This document shows positions 1 to 8,249 of a stretch of 64,000 bases of DNA, in pieces. Source of the DNA: Devosia soli (GTDB lineage Bacteria; Pseudomonadota; Alphaproteobacteria; Rhizobiales; Devosiaceae); assembly GCF_000970455.1 (NCBI RefSeq), contig NZ_LAJG01000022.1, positions 62,001-126,000 of the forward strand, given 5' to 3'. The notes under the pieces are model-generated. The model saw only the letters and a list, made by a program, of their open reading frames with translations, was not told the origin of the DNA and did no database searches. The position numbers and the translations under genes were made by a program. Within the stretch, counting starts at the first letter, position 1; each line of letters begins with the position of its first letter.

Positions 1-489
1 GGCAGGGGGCACTTCACCGCCACCATCGGCGTCATCAAATTCGAGCCCAATGGCGCCAATGTCGTGCCGGGCGCTGCCGAAGCGATCGTCGATATTCGCG
101 CCGAAAACGATGCGGCCATGGACGACTATCTCGCTGCCATCGATACGCTGGCTCAGAACGCTGCCACGGCCGAAGGCTGCCGCGTTGCCGCAACCGAGCG
201 CCTGAGCCGCACATTCGCTGTCCTTTGCGATCAGCGCCTCCAGGGCATCATCCGCGAGGCCGCCGAAGTCCATGGCCTTACCACCCGCCCGCTCGCGTCC
301 GGCGCCGGTCATGACGCAGCGTTCGTCGCGCGCATCGCCCCGGCCGCCATGATTTTCGTGCCTTCCAAGAGCGGCATCAGCCATGCCCCCGAAGAGTGGA
401 CCGACACCGAATCCATCGCCCGCGCCGCCGACGTTTTGGCGCTGACCCTGTCAACCCTCGATCAAAAGCCGCTCGCCCCCGCGGCCTGA
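1..489 (+). CDS. M20-family Zn-dependent amidohydrolase, 3' part only
   Basis: The 5' end lies outside the window; the frame is open from base 1 and about 162 residues are visible. The sequence matches the C-terminal part of the N-carbamoyl-L-amino-acid hydrolase / allantoate amidohydrolase group of the M20 metallopeptidase clan. Visible marks are the dimer/lid segment ending in NVVPG, the GAGHDAAF motif that carries a catalytic-centre histidine, and the SKSGISHAPEEW segment typical of the C-terminal catalytic domain. These enzymes cleave carbamoyl or related C-N bonds, releasing ammonia or an amino acid in the cytoplasm. It lies 38 bases before the histidine ammonia-lyase and is probably co-transcribed with it, which suggests a role in nitrogen-compound catabolism. 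The exact substrate cannot be read from this fragment. Confidence 0.8.
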   Translation, partial: GRGHFTATIGVIKFEPNGANVVPGAAEAIVDIRAENDAAMDDYLAAIDTLAQNAATAEGCRVAATERLSRTFAVLCDQRLQGIIREAAEVHGLTTRPLASGAGHDAAFVARIAPAAMIFVPSKSGISHAPEEWTDTESIARAADVLALTLSTLDQKPLAPAA

Positions 490-527
490 CTTTTGGCGCA
501 ACAGCGCCCCCACTTAGGAATAAAAGA

Positions 528-2141
528 ATGAGCAGTATCATCCTCGACGGCAATAGCCTCACCATCGAGCAGGTCGTCCGCATCGCCCGCGAAGGCGTCA
601 AGGTCGAGCTGGCCCCCGAGGCCCGCGCCGAGATTGTCAAGAAGCGCGCCTATATCGAGGAAAACTGGCTCACCGAAAATGCCCCGGCCACCTATGGCTT
701 CAATACCGGCGTCGGCAAGCTCAAGGACTATAAGATCAACCAGGCCGATAATGAGCAGTTCCAGCTCAATATCGTGCTCTCGCACTGCTCGGGCATGGGC
801 GATCCGGCCTCGGAAGAGATCGTGCGCGCCATGATGGCCGTGCGCATTAATGCCTTCTGCGTCGGCGTTTCGGGCCTCCGCATCGAAGTCGTCGATCGTC
901 TCGTCGCCATGCTCAACAATGGCGTCCATCCGGTCGTGCCGATCCAGGGTTCGGTCGGCGCTTCGGGCGATCTCGCCCCGCTCGCCCATATGGTCTCGGT
1001 GCTGATTGGCTACGAAAAGGCCGAAGCCTGGTACAAGGGCGAACGCATGTCCGCCCCCAAAGCACTCGAACTCGCCGGCATTTCGCCGACCAAGTTCGAT
1101 CTCAAGGCCAAGGACTGCCTCGCCCTCATCAATGGCAACAGCCTCTGCGCCGGCATGGGCTCGCTCACCATCTGGGATGCCGAGCAACTGATGAAGACGG
1201 TCGATGCCATCGGCTCGCTCAGCCTTGAAGCCATCCGCGGCGAACAGGCCGCGTTCGATGCGCGCATTCACGAAGTGCGCAAGCAGCCGGGCCAGATCAA
1301 TGCTGCCGAAAACGTGCGCCGCATGATCAAGGGCTCGCGCCGTACCTCGGAATCCTCCCGCGCCGTACGCCTCGAAGACGATATCCTCCATCCCGTCCAC
1401 CACGCTCGCGTTCAGGATCAGTATTCCTTCCGCTGCCTGCCGCAGGTCCATGGCTCGTGCCGCGACCAACTCGAACACGCCAAGACGCTGATGACGCGCG
1501 AGCTCAATGCCGCGACCGACAATCCGCTGGTATTCTGGAATGAGGCCGGCGCGCTCGAATTCCTCTCGGGCGGCAATTTCCACTGCGAGCCCATCGCCTT
1601 TGCCATGGATATCCTCGCCATCGCGCTCATCGAAATCGGCAATATTTCCGAGCGCCGCCTCTTTGCGCTCTGCGACACGACGCTCAACTATGGCCTGCCG
1701 CCCAACCTCGCCGGCCGCCCCATCGGCCTCAACTATGGCTATGGCATCCTTTCGACCGCGGCCGCCGCCGTCGCTTCGGAAAACAAGACCCTGGCTTTCC
1801 CATCTGTCGCCGATACCATACCGACCAAGTCGAGCCAGGAAGATCACGTCTCGATGGCCGCCTGGTCCTGCCGCAAGGCGCAGCAGGTCTTGAGCAACAT
1901 GCCAAAAATCGTTGCCGTCGAATGCCTCCTTGCCACCAAGGCGATCTTCCTCACCCGCGATGCGCTTGGCCAATTCGCCCTCGGCGCAGGCACCCAAGCG
2001 ATCTATGACGCCGTGTCCGATGTCGTCCCGCTCCAGGAGCAGGATGGCTATATGCAGGATCAGATCGTCCCGATGATCAAGCTCCTCACCGAAGGCGGCG
2101 TTCTCGCCGCTGCCGAAGGCGCCGTCGGCGCGCTAAACTAA
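528..2141 (+). CDS. hutH: Histidine ammonia-lyase family protein (HutH-like)
   Basis: A 537-residue cytoplasmic member of the MIO-dependent aromatic amino acid lyase family, which removes ammonia from histidine to give urocanate. The self-cyclising triad Ala145-Ser146-Gly147 sits in GSVGASGDLAPLAH, and the catalytic Tyr56 in TYGFNTG. QDQYSFRCLPQVHG, TDNPLVF and SGGNFHCEP are all conserved. The C-terminal SQEDHVSM segment is the histidine-type signature rather than the phenylalanine-lyase form. The ATG at 528 puts the MIO at its usual position; the frame stays open further upstream, but that would add an atypical arginine-rich leader. At 537 residues it is slightly longer than usual HutH (about 510), with extra sequence before QDQYSF. 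No hutU, hutI or hutG is nearby, so the physiological substrate is less certain than the family. Confidence 0.8.
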   Translation: MSSIILDGNSLTIEQVVRIAREGVKVELAPEARAEIVKKRAYIEENWLTENAPATYGFNTGVGKLKDYKINQADNEQFQLNIVLSHCSGMGDPASEEIVRAMMAVRINAFCVGVSGLRIEVVDRLVAMLNNGVHPVVPIQGSVGASGDLAPLAHMVSVLIGYEKAEAWYKGERMSAPKALELAGISPTKFDLKAKDCLALINGNSLCAGMGSLTIWDAEQLMKTVDAIGSLSLEAIRGEQAAFDARIHEVRKQPGQINAAENVRRMIKGSRRTSESSRAVRLEDDILHPVHHARVQDQYSFRCLPQVHGSCRDQLEHAKTLMTRELNAATDNPLVFWNEAGALEFLSGGNFHCEPIAFAMDILAIALIEIGNISERRLFALCDTTLNYGLPPNLAGRPIGLNYGYGILSTAAAAVASENKTLAFPSVADTIPTKSSQEDHVSMAAWSCRKAQQVLSNMPKIVAVECLLATKAIFLTRDALGQFALGAGTQAIYDAVSDVVPLQEQDGYMQDQIVPMIKLLTEGGVLAAAEGAVGALN

Positions 2142-2149
2142 GCCCATTT

Positions 2150-2174
2150 GAGGCCCGCGCCCGACGCGGGCCTC
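2150..2174 (+). terminator. Perfect 10-bp hairpin after the ammonia-lyase gene
   Basis: GAGGCCCGCG (2150-2159) pairs perfectly with CGCGGGCCTC (2165-2174) across a 5-base loop, starting 9 bases after the hutH stop. No T-run follows, so it may be a weak terminator or a 3'-end stabilising hairpin. It separates hutH from the LysR gene. Confidence 0.5.
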
Positions 2175-2212
2175 GCTCCCATCCTCGACTGCTGGCGAGC
2201 TTGAGTACGACC

Positions 2213-4108
2213 ATGGCCGGCTCTATGCTGCCCCTTATGGATAAGGCTGGCTTCGAACTTTCCCTGTTGTCAAAGTTCGTGCTGGCCTGCCAATCCCCCC
2301 GCCTTGCCGATGCGGCGAAAGACCTCGGCCAGACCCCGTCCGCCCTCAGCATTGCCCTCCACAATCTCGAAGAACGCCTTGGTCTCAAACTCTTCGAGCG
2401 CCGCGGCGCCGGGCTTGATCTTCTGCCGGCCGCCTTCTGGCTGTTCCGCACGGGCGCGCACCTGCTTTACCTTGAGCAGCACACGCGCCAGGCGCGGTTT
2501 GCGCCTGGCCGGCGCATGGTCAAGCTCTCCGTTCATCTCGACCTGAACTTTGCCATCGGCCGGGTGTCAAAAGCCCTGCTGCGCACCTCGCAGGAGATGA
2601 TCGAGACGGCGCCGGAATTGCTGGTCGATTGGCATTTTTCTGGGCTTGATGACGAAGATATTGGCGATCCCACCGGGCTTGCCCAAAGCGAGCGCCTGCC
2701 CGACAAATCCGGCCAGCTCCGTATTTTTTACGGCACCGCTTCGACGGTGAGTGGCCAGGCCGTCCATCTTTACGACGACCCCTGGATTGTCGTCGGCAAT
2801 AAAGGAAGCCGAGTCGACACATTCCAGCCCGACGAGCGCGTGACGCTCCTCCGCATGCGGCGGGAAATCGTCGATGCCATGACGCGTTTTGCCACCGAAC
2901 ACGGCTTTGCCGATCGTTTGCGGTATCGGGACGAAGAGCCGGCACAGGTCTCGGCCATTCTGCGCGACCAGCCGCAGACGCGTCTTCTGATGCCCGCCAA
3001 TTTCATGCCGCGCCGGCTCGGCCTCGCTCGCCACGAGGAAGTTCCCTTTTTCCCGGGCTTTGTTTCCTCGATTTATGGCGAAACCGACGGGGCCGCCGGA
3101 TCCTATGGCAAGGCGTTTCTCGAAGCCATGCGGCGCAACCTCGTCGCCGAAAACAGCGCCGTCTTCACGCCGCGCCTCACCACGCGCCAGATCCATCTCT
3201 TCAATCTCGTCGCCCAGACCGGCAGCATCTCCGCTGCTGCGCGCGTCGCCAATACGGCCCAATCGTCGGCATCCAAGCACATTTCTCAAATGGAAGAGGC
3301 CATCGGCGCGCCATTGCTCCAGCGCACCGAGGAGGGGACGAGCCTCTCCCCGCGCGGTGAGGACGTCCGCGCGCAAACTGTCGTCATCGAAGAGCGGCAG
3401 GATTGGATCGTCCGCAAGGCCCATGACATTGCCGCACATTCGGAAGCGCGCGTCACCATCGGCACATTGCCGAGCTCTGGTCACGATAGTGTCCTCACCG
3501 AAAAGATCGCCCATGTCATGACGCGCATCCATGCGCGCCACCCGGACTGGCGGTTGCAGATCGTTGAAAGCTCCAACACCATGCTCCACGAGCATGTAAG
3601 GTCGGGCGATCTCAACCTGGCGCTCGTCGGCATGGTGCAGGCGCAGGTTGCGCGCATTCGCCTCGGTCCTACCGAGCCGCTCTGCGTCATCGGCAATCCC
3701 GCGATCAGTTTCGGTGGCCGCAAGGAATTGGGTATCGAAGAGACGGTGGCACTGCCGCTCGTTCTCGGCCGTCAGCATCTCAGCATCCATCAGAGCTTTG
3801 CCGATGCCGCCCGCGAACGCGGCCTGCGCCTCAAGACGGTGGTTGAAGTCGGCTCGCTGGCGCTGGCCATCGCCATGGTGCGCCAAGCCCACCTCTGCAC
3901 CATCTTGCCGCCGTCATCGGTGCGGGCCGATATCGAGGCTGGCAATCTGATCGCCGTGCCGATCCGTCACGAGGAACTCTCCGGCGCGCTATCGGTCATC
4001 TTCTCCGCCGATCGCGAACTCTCGGAAGCCGAGCGCATCATCGTGCAGGAATTCGTCCGGGTGTTCCGACCGGGGCGCACTGCCACGGTCGAAATGCCGG
4101 AAGACTGA
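2213..4108 (+). CDS. Tandem (double) LysR-type transcriptional regulator
   Basis: A 631-residue protein, twice the normal LysR length (about 300). The first LysR-like winged helix-turn-helix covers roughly residues 10-70 (SPRLADAAKDLGQTPSALS). It is followed by about 200 residues where an effector domain would lie, but this part is poorly conserved. A second, more typical helix-turn-helix starts near residue 320 (TGSISAAARVANTAQSSAS) and is followed by a recognisable periplasmic-binding-protein-like effector domain to the end. The frame is uninterrupted. An ATG start at 2213 is chosen; an in-frame TTG at 2201 and ATGs at 2225 and 2237 are alternatives, and none has a clear ribosome binding site. 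It follows the ammonia-lyase gene and may regulate it. The stop codon directly abuts the convergent idnD stop. Confidence 0.85.
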   Translation: MAGSMLPLMDKAGFELSLLSKFVLACQSPRLADAAKDLGQTPSALSIALHNLEERLGLKLFERRGAGLDLLPAAFWLFRTGAHLLYLEQHTRQARFAPGRRMVKLSVHLDLNFAIGRVSKALLRTSQEMIETAPELLVDWHFSGLDDEDIGDPTGLAQSERLPDKSGQLRIFYGTASTVSGQAVHLYDDPWIVVGNKGSRVDTFQPDERVTLLRMRREIVDAMTRFATEHGFADRLRYRDEEPAQVSAILRDQPQTRLLMPANFMPRRLGLARHEEVPFFPGFVSSIYGETDGAAGSYGKAFLEAMRRNLVAENSAVFTPRLTTRQIHLFNLVAQTGSISAAARVANTAQSSASKHISQMEEAIGAPLLQRTEEGTSLSPRGEDVRAQTVVIEERQDWIVRKAHDIAAHSEARVTIGTLPSSGHDSVLTEKIAHVMTRIHARHPDWRLQIVESSNTMLHEHVRSGDLNLALVGMVQAQVARIRLGPTEPLCVIGNPAISFGGRKELGIEETVALPLVLGRQHLSIHQSFADAARERGLRLKTVVEVGSLALAIAMVRQAHLCTILPPSSVRADIEAGNLIAVPIRHEELSGALSVIFSADRELSEAERIIVQEFVRVFRPGRTATVEMPED

Positions 4109-5146
4109 TCAGGCCGTGGCGAAGGTGATCTGCGCCTTCATGGCCGAGGAGCGATCCGAGGCCAGCTTGAATGCAGACTCCGCTTCATCGAGCGGCACAG
4201 AATGGGTGATCAGCGGCTTTACGTCGATCAGCTTTTTCCGCATCAACTCGACGCCGATGGCAAATTCCTCGTGGAAGCGGAAGGAGCCGCGCAGGTCCAG
4301 TTCCTTGGAGGTCAGCATCTGCATCGGGATGGTCATGTCGCCACCGAGGCCCAACTGCAGGATGATTCCACGCGGCCGCAAGGCGCCGATGCCCGAAGCG
4401 AGGGCAGGGGCCGCACCGGAGCATTCATAGAGCACGTCAAAATAGCCCTTGTCGGCGCCATAAGGCGAAAGGCCCTCGGGCTCCTTGGCCGTGTTGATCA
4501 CGCGATCAGCGCCAGCAGCCTTGGCAATGGCGAGAGTGAAATCCGAGAGGTCGGTCGCCACGATTTCGGCGGCACCTGCGCGGCGGGCCGCAAGGATCGA
4601 GAGCACGCCAATGGGGCCGCACCCGGTCACCAGCACGCGCTTGCCGAAGACTTGTCCCGCGCGGCGCGTCGCATGCAGCGTCACCGCCAGCGGTTCAGCC
4701 ATGGCAGCTTCACCGGCGCTGAGCCCATCGGCGACCACGCACTGACTCGCCAGTGCGACCAGCTGCTCGCGGAATGCGCCCTGAATGTGAGGGAAGGGCA
4801 TGGCCGAACCATAAAACCGCATATTGAGGCACTGGTTCTGCAGCCCTTCCTGGCAATAGCGGCAATGGCCGCAGGGCCGGGATGGCGACACGGCGACCAA
4901 CTGCCCGCGCTCAAGCCCCGTCACGCCCTCGCCAAGCTCTTCGACAAAGGCCGAAACCTCATGGCCGAGCACCATCGGCTCGCGCAGTTTTACCGTGCCG
5001 AAGCCGCCATGGTTGTAATAGTGCAGGTCCGAGCCGCAGACCCCGCCGGTTGCCAGCCGTAGCGAAACCTCGCCGGGACCGGGCTTTTCCACGGGGCGAT
5101 CTTCAACGCGCAGATCCTTGGCAGCATGAATGACAATGGCTTTCAT
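4109..5146 (-). CDS. idnD: L-idonate 5-dehydrogenase (zinc alcohol dehydrogenase family)
   Basis: A 345-residue medium-chain zinc dehydrogenase that oxidises L-idonate to 5-ketogluconate with NAD(P). The catalytic-zinc residues Cys37, His62 and Glu63 are visible (GGVCGSDLHYY, LGHE). The structural-zinc cysteines 92, 95, 98 and 106 lie in the segment PSRPCGHCRYCQEGLQNQC. The nucleotide-binding GCGPIG motif follows. NMRFYGSAMPFPH and RGSFRFHEEF are close to E. coli IdnD as I remember it. The gene overlaps the upstream 2-hydroxyacid dehydrogenase gene by four bases (ATGA), indicating translational coupling. Its partner IdnO is encoded on the opposite arm of the locus. Related sorbitol or threonine dehydrogenases are less likely given the context. 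Confidence 0.85.
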   Translation of the reverse strand: MKAIVIHAAKDLRVEDRPVEKPGPGEVSLRLATGGVCGSDLHYYNHGGFGTVKLREPMVLGHEVSAFVEELGEGVTGLERGQLVAVSPSRPCGHCRYCQEGLQNQCLNMRFYGSAMPFPHIQGAFREQLVALASQCVVADGLSAGEAAMAEPLAVTLHATRRAGQVFGKRVLVTGCGPIGVLSILAARRAGAAEIVATDLSDFTLAIAKAAGADRVINTAKEPEGLSPYGADKGYFDVLYECSGAAPALASGIGALRPRGIILQLGLGGDMTIPMQMLTSKELDLRGSFRFHEEFAIGVELMRKKLIDVKPLITHSVPLDEAESAFKLASDRSSAMKAQITFATA

Positions 5147-6096
5147 GAGAGCACCGGTGTGAGAAGATCGCGGCCCGCAAAGTGGGCGGTGAGGTTGTCG
5201 CGCAGCAATTGGCCCATGGCCTTACGGGTTTCCACCGTACCCGAGGCATGGTGCGGCTGCAGCAGCACATTGTCGAGACCCAGAAACCGCGGGTTGAGTT
5301 TCGGTTCGCCTTCGAACACATCGAGTGCCGCCGAACCAAGCGCCTTGGTTTCAAGCGCCGTCAGCAGCGCGTCTTCATCGATGTTGGAGGCGCGGGAAAT
5401 GTTGATCAACATGCCCTCGGAGCCGAGTGCTTCGATCACCTCTTTGCCCACGATGTGCCGCGTCGCAGCTGAGGCGGCGAGAGTGACGAAGAGGAAATCG
5501 ACCTCTGTCGCCAGCGCTACGGGATCGGCGACAAACTGCCAGGGCTCTGGCGCGAAGTCCTTTGCGGATACGTCACTGTAGGAAATGTCGAGATCAAAAC
5601 CCTGCAGACGTTTGGCGACTTCAAAGCCGATGCGCCCGAGGCCGAGCACGCCGGCCTTCTTGCCCCAGACCCGGCTCTTGAGCGGATAAAGCCCCTTAGC
5701 TGCCCATGATCCGTCCCGCACCCAGGTCTCGGCGCCGATCATCCCGCGCGAGAGCGCCAGCATCATCGCAACGCCGAGATCGGCCACGTCCTTGGTGAGC
5801 ACATCGGGCGTATTGCTGACGCGAATGCCGCGCGCCCAACAGGCATTGAGATCGACCGCGTCATATCCGACGCCATAGACGCTGATCACTTCGAGATTGG
5901 GCAGGGCCGCAATGATCTCGGCACTGGCACCCAGCTCGCCGCGCGTCGCGATGCCTCGAATATCCTTGCCAACCGCCGCGAAAAGGGCCGGTTTGTCGGC
6001 GGCTTCAAAATAGCGGTGGACGGTGAAGGCAGCGTCGAGCGGCACCTGATCCCATTCGGGATAAGGCCCCATTTGCAGGATATGCGGCTTGGTCAT
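5143..6096 (-). CDS. D-isomer-specific 2-hydroxyacid dehydrogenase (2-ketogluconate / glyoxylate reductase type)
   Basis: A 317-residue NAD(P)-dependent reductase of the GhrB / hydroxypyruvate reductase family. The Rossmann motif GLGRIGFEVAKRL lies in the middle. The catalytic set is visible as Arg in NISRASNID, Glu in DVFEGEP and His in PHHASG. In this neighbourhood the likely substrate is a 2-keto sugar acid such as 2-ketogluconate or 2-keto-L-gulonate, reduced to gluconate or idonate for the Idn enzymes; glyoxylate or hydroxypyruvate are alternatives. It is the first gene of the leftward arm of the sugar-acid locus. The 93-base divergent region upstream carries the 14-bp palindrome at 6127-6140. 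Confidence 0.8.
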   Translation of the reverse strand: MTKPHILQMGPYPEWDQVPLDAAFTVHRYFEAADKPALFAAVGKDIRGIATRGELGASAEIIAALPNLEVISVYGVGYDAVDLNACWARGIRVSNTPDVLTKDVADLGVAMMLALSRGMIGAETWVRDGSWAAKGLYPLKSRVWGKKAGVLGLGRIGFEVAKRLQGFDLDISYSDVSAKDFAPEPWQFVADPVALATEVDFLFVTLAASAATRHIVGKEVIEALGSEGMLINISRASNIDEDALLTALETKALGSAALDVFEGEPKLNPRFLGLDNVLLQPHHASGTVETRKAMGQLLRDNLTAHFAGRDLLTPVLS

Positions 6097-6126
6097 GACA
6101 GGCAGGCTTTACGGCTTGACAGAAAA

Positions 6127-6140
6127 TGTTATCGATAACA
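6127..6140. promoter_or_regulatory. Perfect palindrome TGTTATCGATAACA, likely LacI/GntR-type operator
   Basis: TGTTATCGATAACA is a perfect 14-bp inverted repeat in the divergent region between the 2-hydroxyacid dehydrogenase and idnO genes. A TTGACA box (6116-6121) lies just upstream on the + strand. The palindrome resembles the E. coli GntR/IdnR operator (TGTTACC-type halves with a central CG), and a LacI-family gene of that type lies at 8250-9269. A single repressor dimer here could control both arms. Confidence 0.65.
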
Positions 6141-6189
6141 AAACAGAGGCAGTGGCATTTGTCGAGCCCGTTTCTTGAAGGAGTGACCC

Positions 6190-6939
6190 ATGCAGATTTT
6201 TGATCTCACCGGCCGCCGCGCCTTGGTGACGGGATCCTCGCAGGGTATTGGTCTCGCGCTTGCCAAGGGTCTTGCAGAAGCCGGCGCCAGCGTCGTCCTC
6301 AATGGGCGCGACGAGGCCAAGCTCGCCGAAGCCGCCCGCCAAATTCCCGGTGCCACGACCCTCGCCTTTGACGTTACCGATCACGCCGCTGCCCGCGCAG
6401 CCGTCGATGCCTTCGAGGCCGAAACCGGCGCCATCGACATCCTTGTCAACAATGCCGGCATGCAGTTTCGCGCCCCGCTCGAAGATTTTCCCGCCGACGC
6501 TTTTACGCGCCTCCTGCAGACCAATGTCGCCAGCGTCTTCAATGTCGGCCAGGCCTGCGCACGCCACATGATTACCCGCCGTGCCGGCAAGATCATCAAT
6601 ATCGCCAGCGTCCAGACCGCTCTCGCTCGCCCTTCCATCGCGCCCTATACGGCCACCAAGGGCGCCGTCGGCAATCTCACCAAGGGCATGTGCACCGATT
6701 GGGCCAAATATGGCCTCCAATGCAACGCCATCGCGCCGGGCTATTTCGATACCCCGCTCAATGCTGCGCTTGTCGCCGACAAGGATTTTTCCGCCTGGCT
6801 CGAAAAGCGTACCCCTGCCGGCCGCTGGGGCAATGTCGAGGAACTGGTCGGCGCCTGCATTTTCCTCGCCTCGCCGGCCTCGAGCTTCGTCAACGGCCAC
6901 ACGCTTTACGTCGATGGCGGCATCACCGCATCGCTCTAA
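6190..6939 (+). CDS. idnO: Gluconate 5-dehydrogenase (short-chain dehydrogenase)
   Basis: A 249-residue classical short-chain dehydrogenase that interconverts 5-ketogluconate and gluconate. The cofactor motif TGSSQGIG is near residues 14-21, NNAG at 87-90, and the catalytic Ser140, Tyr153 and Lys157 (YTATK). The C-terminal FVNGHTLYVDGG segment is typical of IdnO/Gno. GAAGGAG (6177-6183) is an ideal ribosome binding site for the ATG at 6190. It is the first gene of the rightward arm and, with IdnD on the other arm, completes the idonate to gluconate route. No gluconate kinase is seen in the window, so later steps must be encoded elsewhere. Confidence 0.85.
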   Translation: MQIFDLTGRRALVTGSSQGIGLALAKGLAEAGASVVLNGRDEAKLAEAARQIPGATTLAFDVTDHAAARAAVDAFEAETGAIDILVNNAGMQFRAPLEDFPADAFTRLLQTNVASVFNVGQACARHMITRRAGKIINIASVQTALARPSIAPYTATKGAVGNLTKGMCTDWAKYGLQCNAIAPGYFDTPLNAALVADKDFSAWLEKRTPAGRWGNVEELVGACIFLASPASSFVNGHTLYVDGGITASL

Positions 6940-6959
6940 GCCCGCCTGAGGAGGATTTC

Positions 6960-7847
6960 ATGACAGGTCACATCGGTCTTGTCGGCGCCGGCGCCATGGG
7001 CGGCGCCATCGGCGCGCGTCTGGCGACCACCGGCACGGCGCTAAAAGTCTTCGATCTCGACGCGCAAAAGGTCGTCGATCTCGTTGCCAAGGGCGCCACG
7101 GCTGCCGCCAGCGCCAGCGCACTTGCGCAAGGCGCACGTGCCGTCATCCTCAGCCTCAACGCCCCACACATCGTCCGCGCTGCTGTCTTCGGACCAAACG
7201 GCATCGCCGCAGGCGCCGCGCCGGGTCTTCTCATCATCGACATGTCTTCCATCGACCCCGAAGCCACGCGCGCTCTCGCCGCCGAAGCTAGGGAAATGGG
7301 CCTCCGCTGGGTCGATAGCCCACTCTCCGGCGGCGCGCCCAAAGCCGAAATCGGCCAGCTCACCCTGATGCAAGGTGGCGCCGAGGCCGATGTGCGTGAG
7401 GCCCAGGAAATCCTCTCCCACGTCGCTTCCAATCAGACCCATATGGGCGATGTCGGCACCGGTCAGACGACCAAAATCCTCAATCAGGTTCTCTGCGGCC
7501 TCGGCTTCATGGCCGTTGCCGAAGCCACGGCGCTGGCTGAAGCCGCGGGCGTCAATGTCGAGCGCATCCCCGCCGCGCTCAAGGGCGGCCGCGCCGATAG
7601 CGCACTGCTCCAGGAATATATGCCCCGTTTTGCCGCCCGCGATTATCGCCGCACCGGCCGCATCGACAACATGGTCAAGGACCTCGACGGCGCCCGCGAA
7701 CTCGCGCGCCAGACCCAGATCACCATGCCGCTGACGGCCCTTGCGGCCGAAATCCACCGCCTGCTGACCGCAGCCGGTCTGGGCGGCGAAGACCAGGCCG
7801 CGCTGATGGAATTTTTCCGCGGCCCCAATAAGGAGAAGTTTCAGTGA
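6960..7847 (+). CDS. NAD-binding 3-hydroxyisobutyrate / tartronate-semialdehyde-reductase-family protein
   Basis: A 295-residue beta-hydroxyacid dehydrogenase. The N-terminal dinucleotide motif GLVGAGAMGG covers residues 6-15, the substrate-binding DSPLSGG 119-125, and the catalytic lysine is Lys172 in TGQTTKILNQ. The family reduces or oxidises short beta-hydroxyacids such as tartronate semialdehyde, 3-hydroxyisobutyrate, sulfolactaldehyde or L-threonate. A GAGGAGGA ribosome binding site (6949-6956) fixes the ATG at 6960, only 20 bases after idnO. In this operon it probably handles a sugar-acid fragment or acts directly on an aldonate; the substrate is not determined by the sequence. Its stop overlaps the next start (GTGA). 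Confidence 0.8.
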   Translation: MTGHIGLVGAGAMGGAIGARLATTGTALKVFDLDAQKVVDLVAKGATAAASASALAQGARAVILSLNAPHIVRAAVFGPNGIAAGAAPGLLIIDMSSIDPEATRALAAEAREMGLRWVDSPLSGGAPKAEIGQLTLMQGGAEADVREAQEILSHVASNQTHMGDVGTGQTTKILNQVLCGLGFMAVAEATALAEAAGVNVERIPAALKGGRADSALLQEYMPRFAARDYRRTGRIDNMVKDLDGARELARQTQITMPLTALAAEIHRLLTAAGLGGEDQAALMEFFRGPNKEKFQ

Positions 7848-8179
7848 TCACCCGCTACGCCCTTTTCGAAGGCCAGGTGCATGAAGGCCAGGAAGCGGCC
7901 TTTCGCACCGCCGTCACCGCCGAAATCCTGCCGCTCTGGAAGCAGTTTCCCGGCGCGCTCTCGGTTCGCGTTAGTTACGCCGTCAAGCGCGACGACGGCG
8001 CGCCGGAATTCCCCATGATCCTTGCGGTCTCCTATCCCGATGTGGCCGCGGTCGATGCCGCACTTGCTAGCCCCGTTCGCACCAAGGCACGCGCTGCCAC
8101 CGAAAGCGTCCTTGCCCGCTTCTTCACCGGCCGTATCCACCACCACGTGATGGACGCCGAAGACTACGAAGAACTCTGA
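7844..8179 (+). CDS. Small protein of the sugar-acid operon, possibly dimeric alpha/beta-barrel fold
   Basis: A 111-residue soluble protein starting at a GTG that overlaps the stop of the preceding dehydrogenase gene (GTGA), so the two are translationally coupled. Length, an aromatic N-terminal strand (ITRYALFEGQV), a central variable part and a paired-histidine end (RIHHHVMDAEDY) suggest a ferredoxin-like dimeric barrel of the EthD / Dabb / antibiotic-monooxygenase kind. I do not recognise a specific family signature. Such proteins often act on unstable intermediates, so a helper or isomerase role in the sugar-acid pathway is possible but is inference only. Confidence 0.6.
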   Translation: MITRYALFEGQVHEGQEAAFRTAVTAEILPLWKQFPGALSVRVSYAVKRDDGAPEFPMILAVSYPDVAAVDAALASPVRTKARAATESVLARFFTGRIHHHVMDAEDYEEL

Positions 8180-8249
8180 GATTGCGCTTGTCCGGCACGA
8201 CGCGCCCTGATCATTTGGCCGCCGCCAAAAACCCTTTCCGGAACCGCTG

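Noticed and set aside
462-1997. Long antisense frame (511 codons) opposite hutH
   Set aside because: It is a codon-bias shadow of a GC-rich gene. The + strand frame has all MIO-lyase motifs, and the antisense product shows no recognisable domain.
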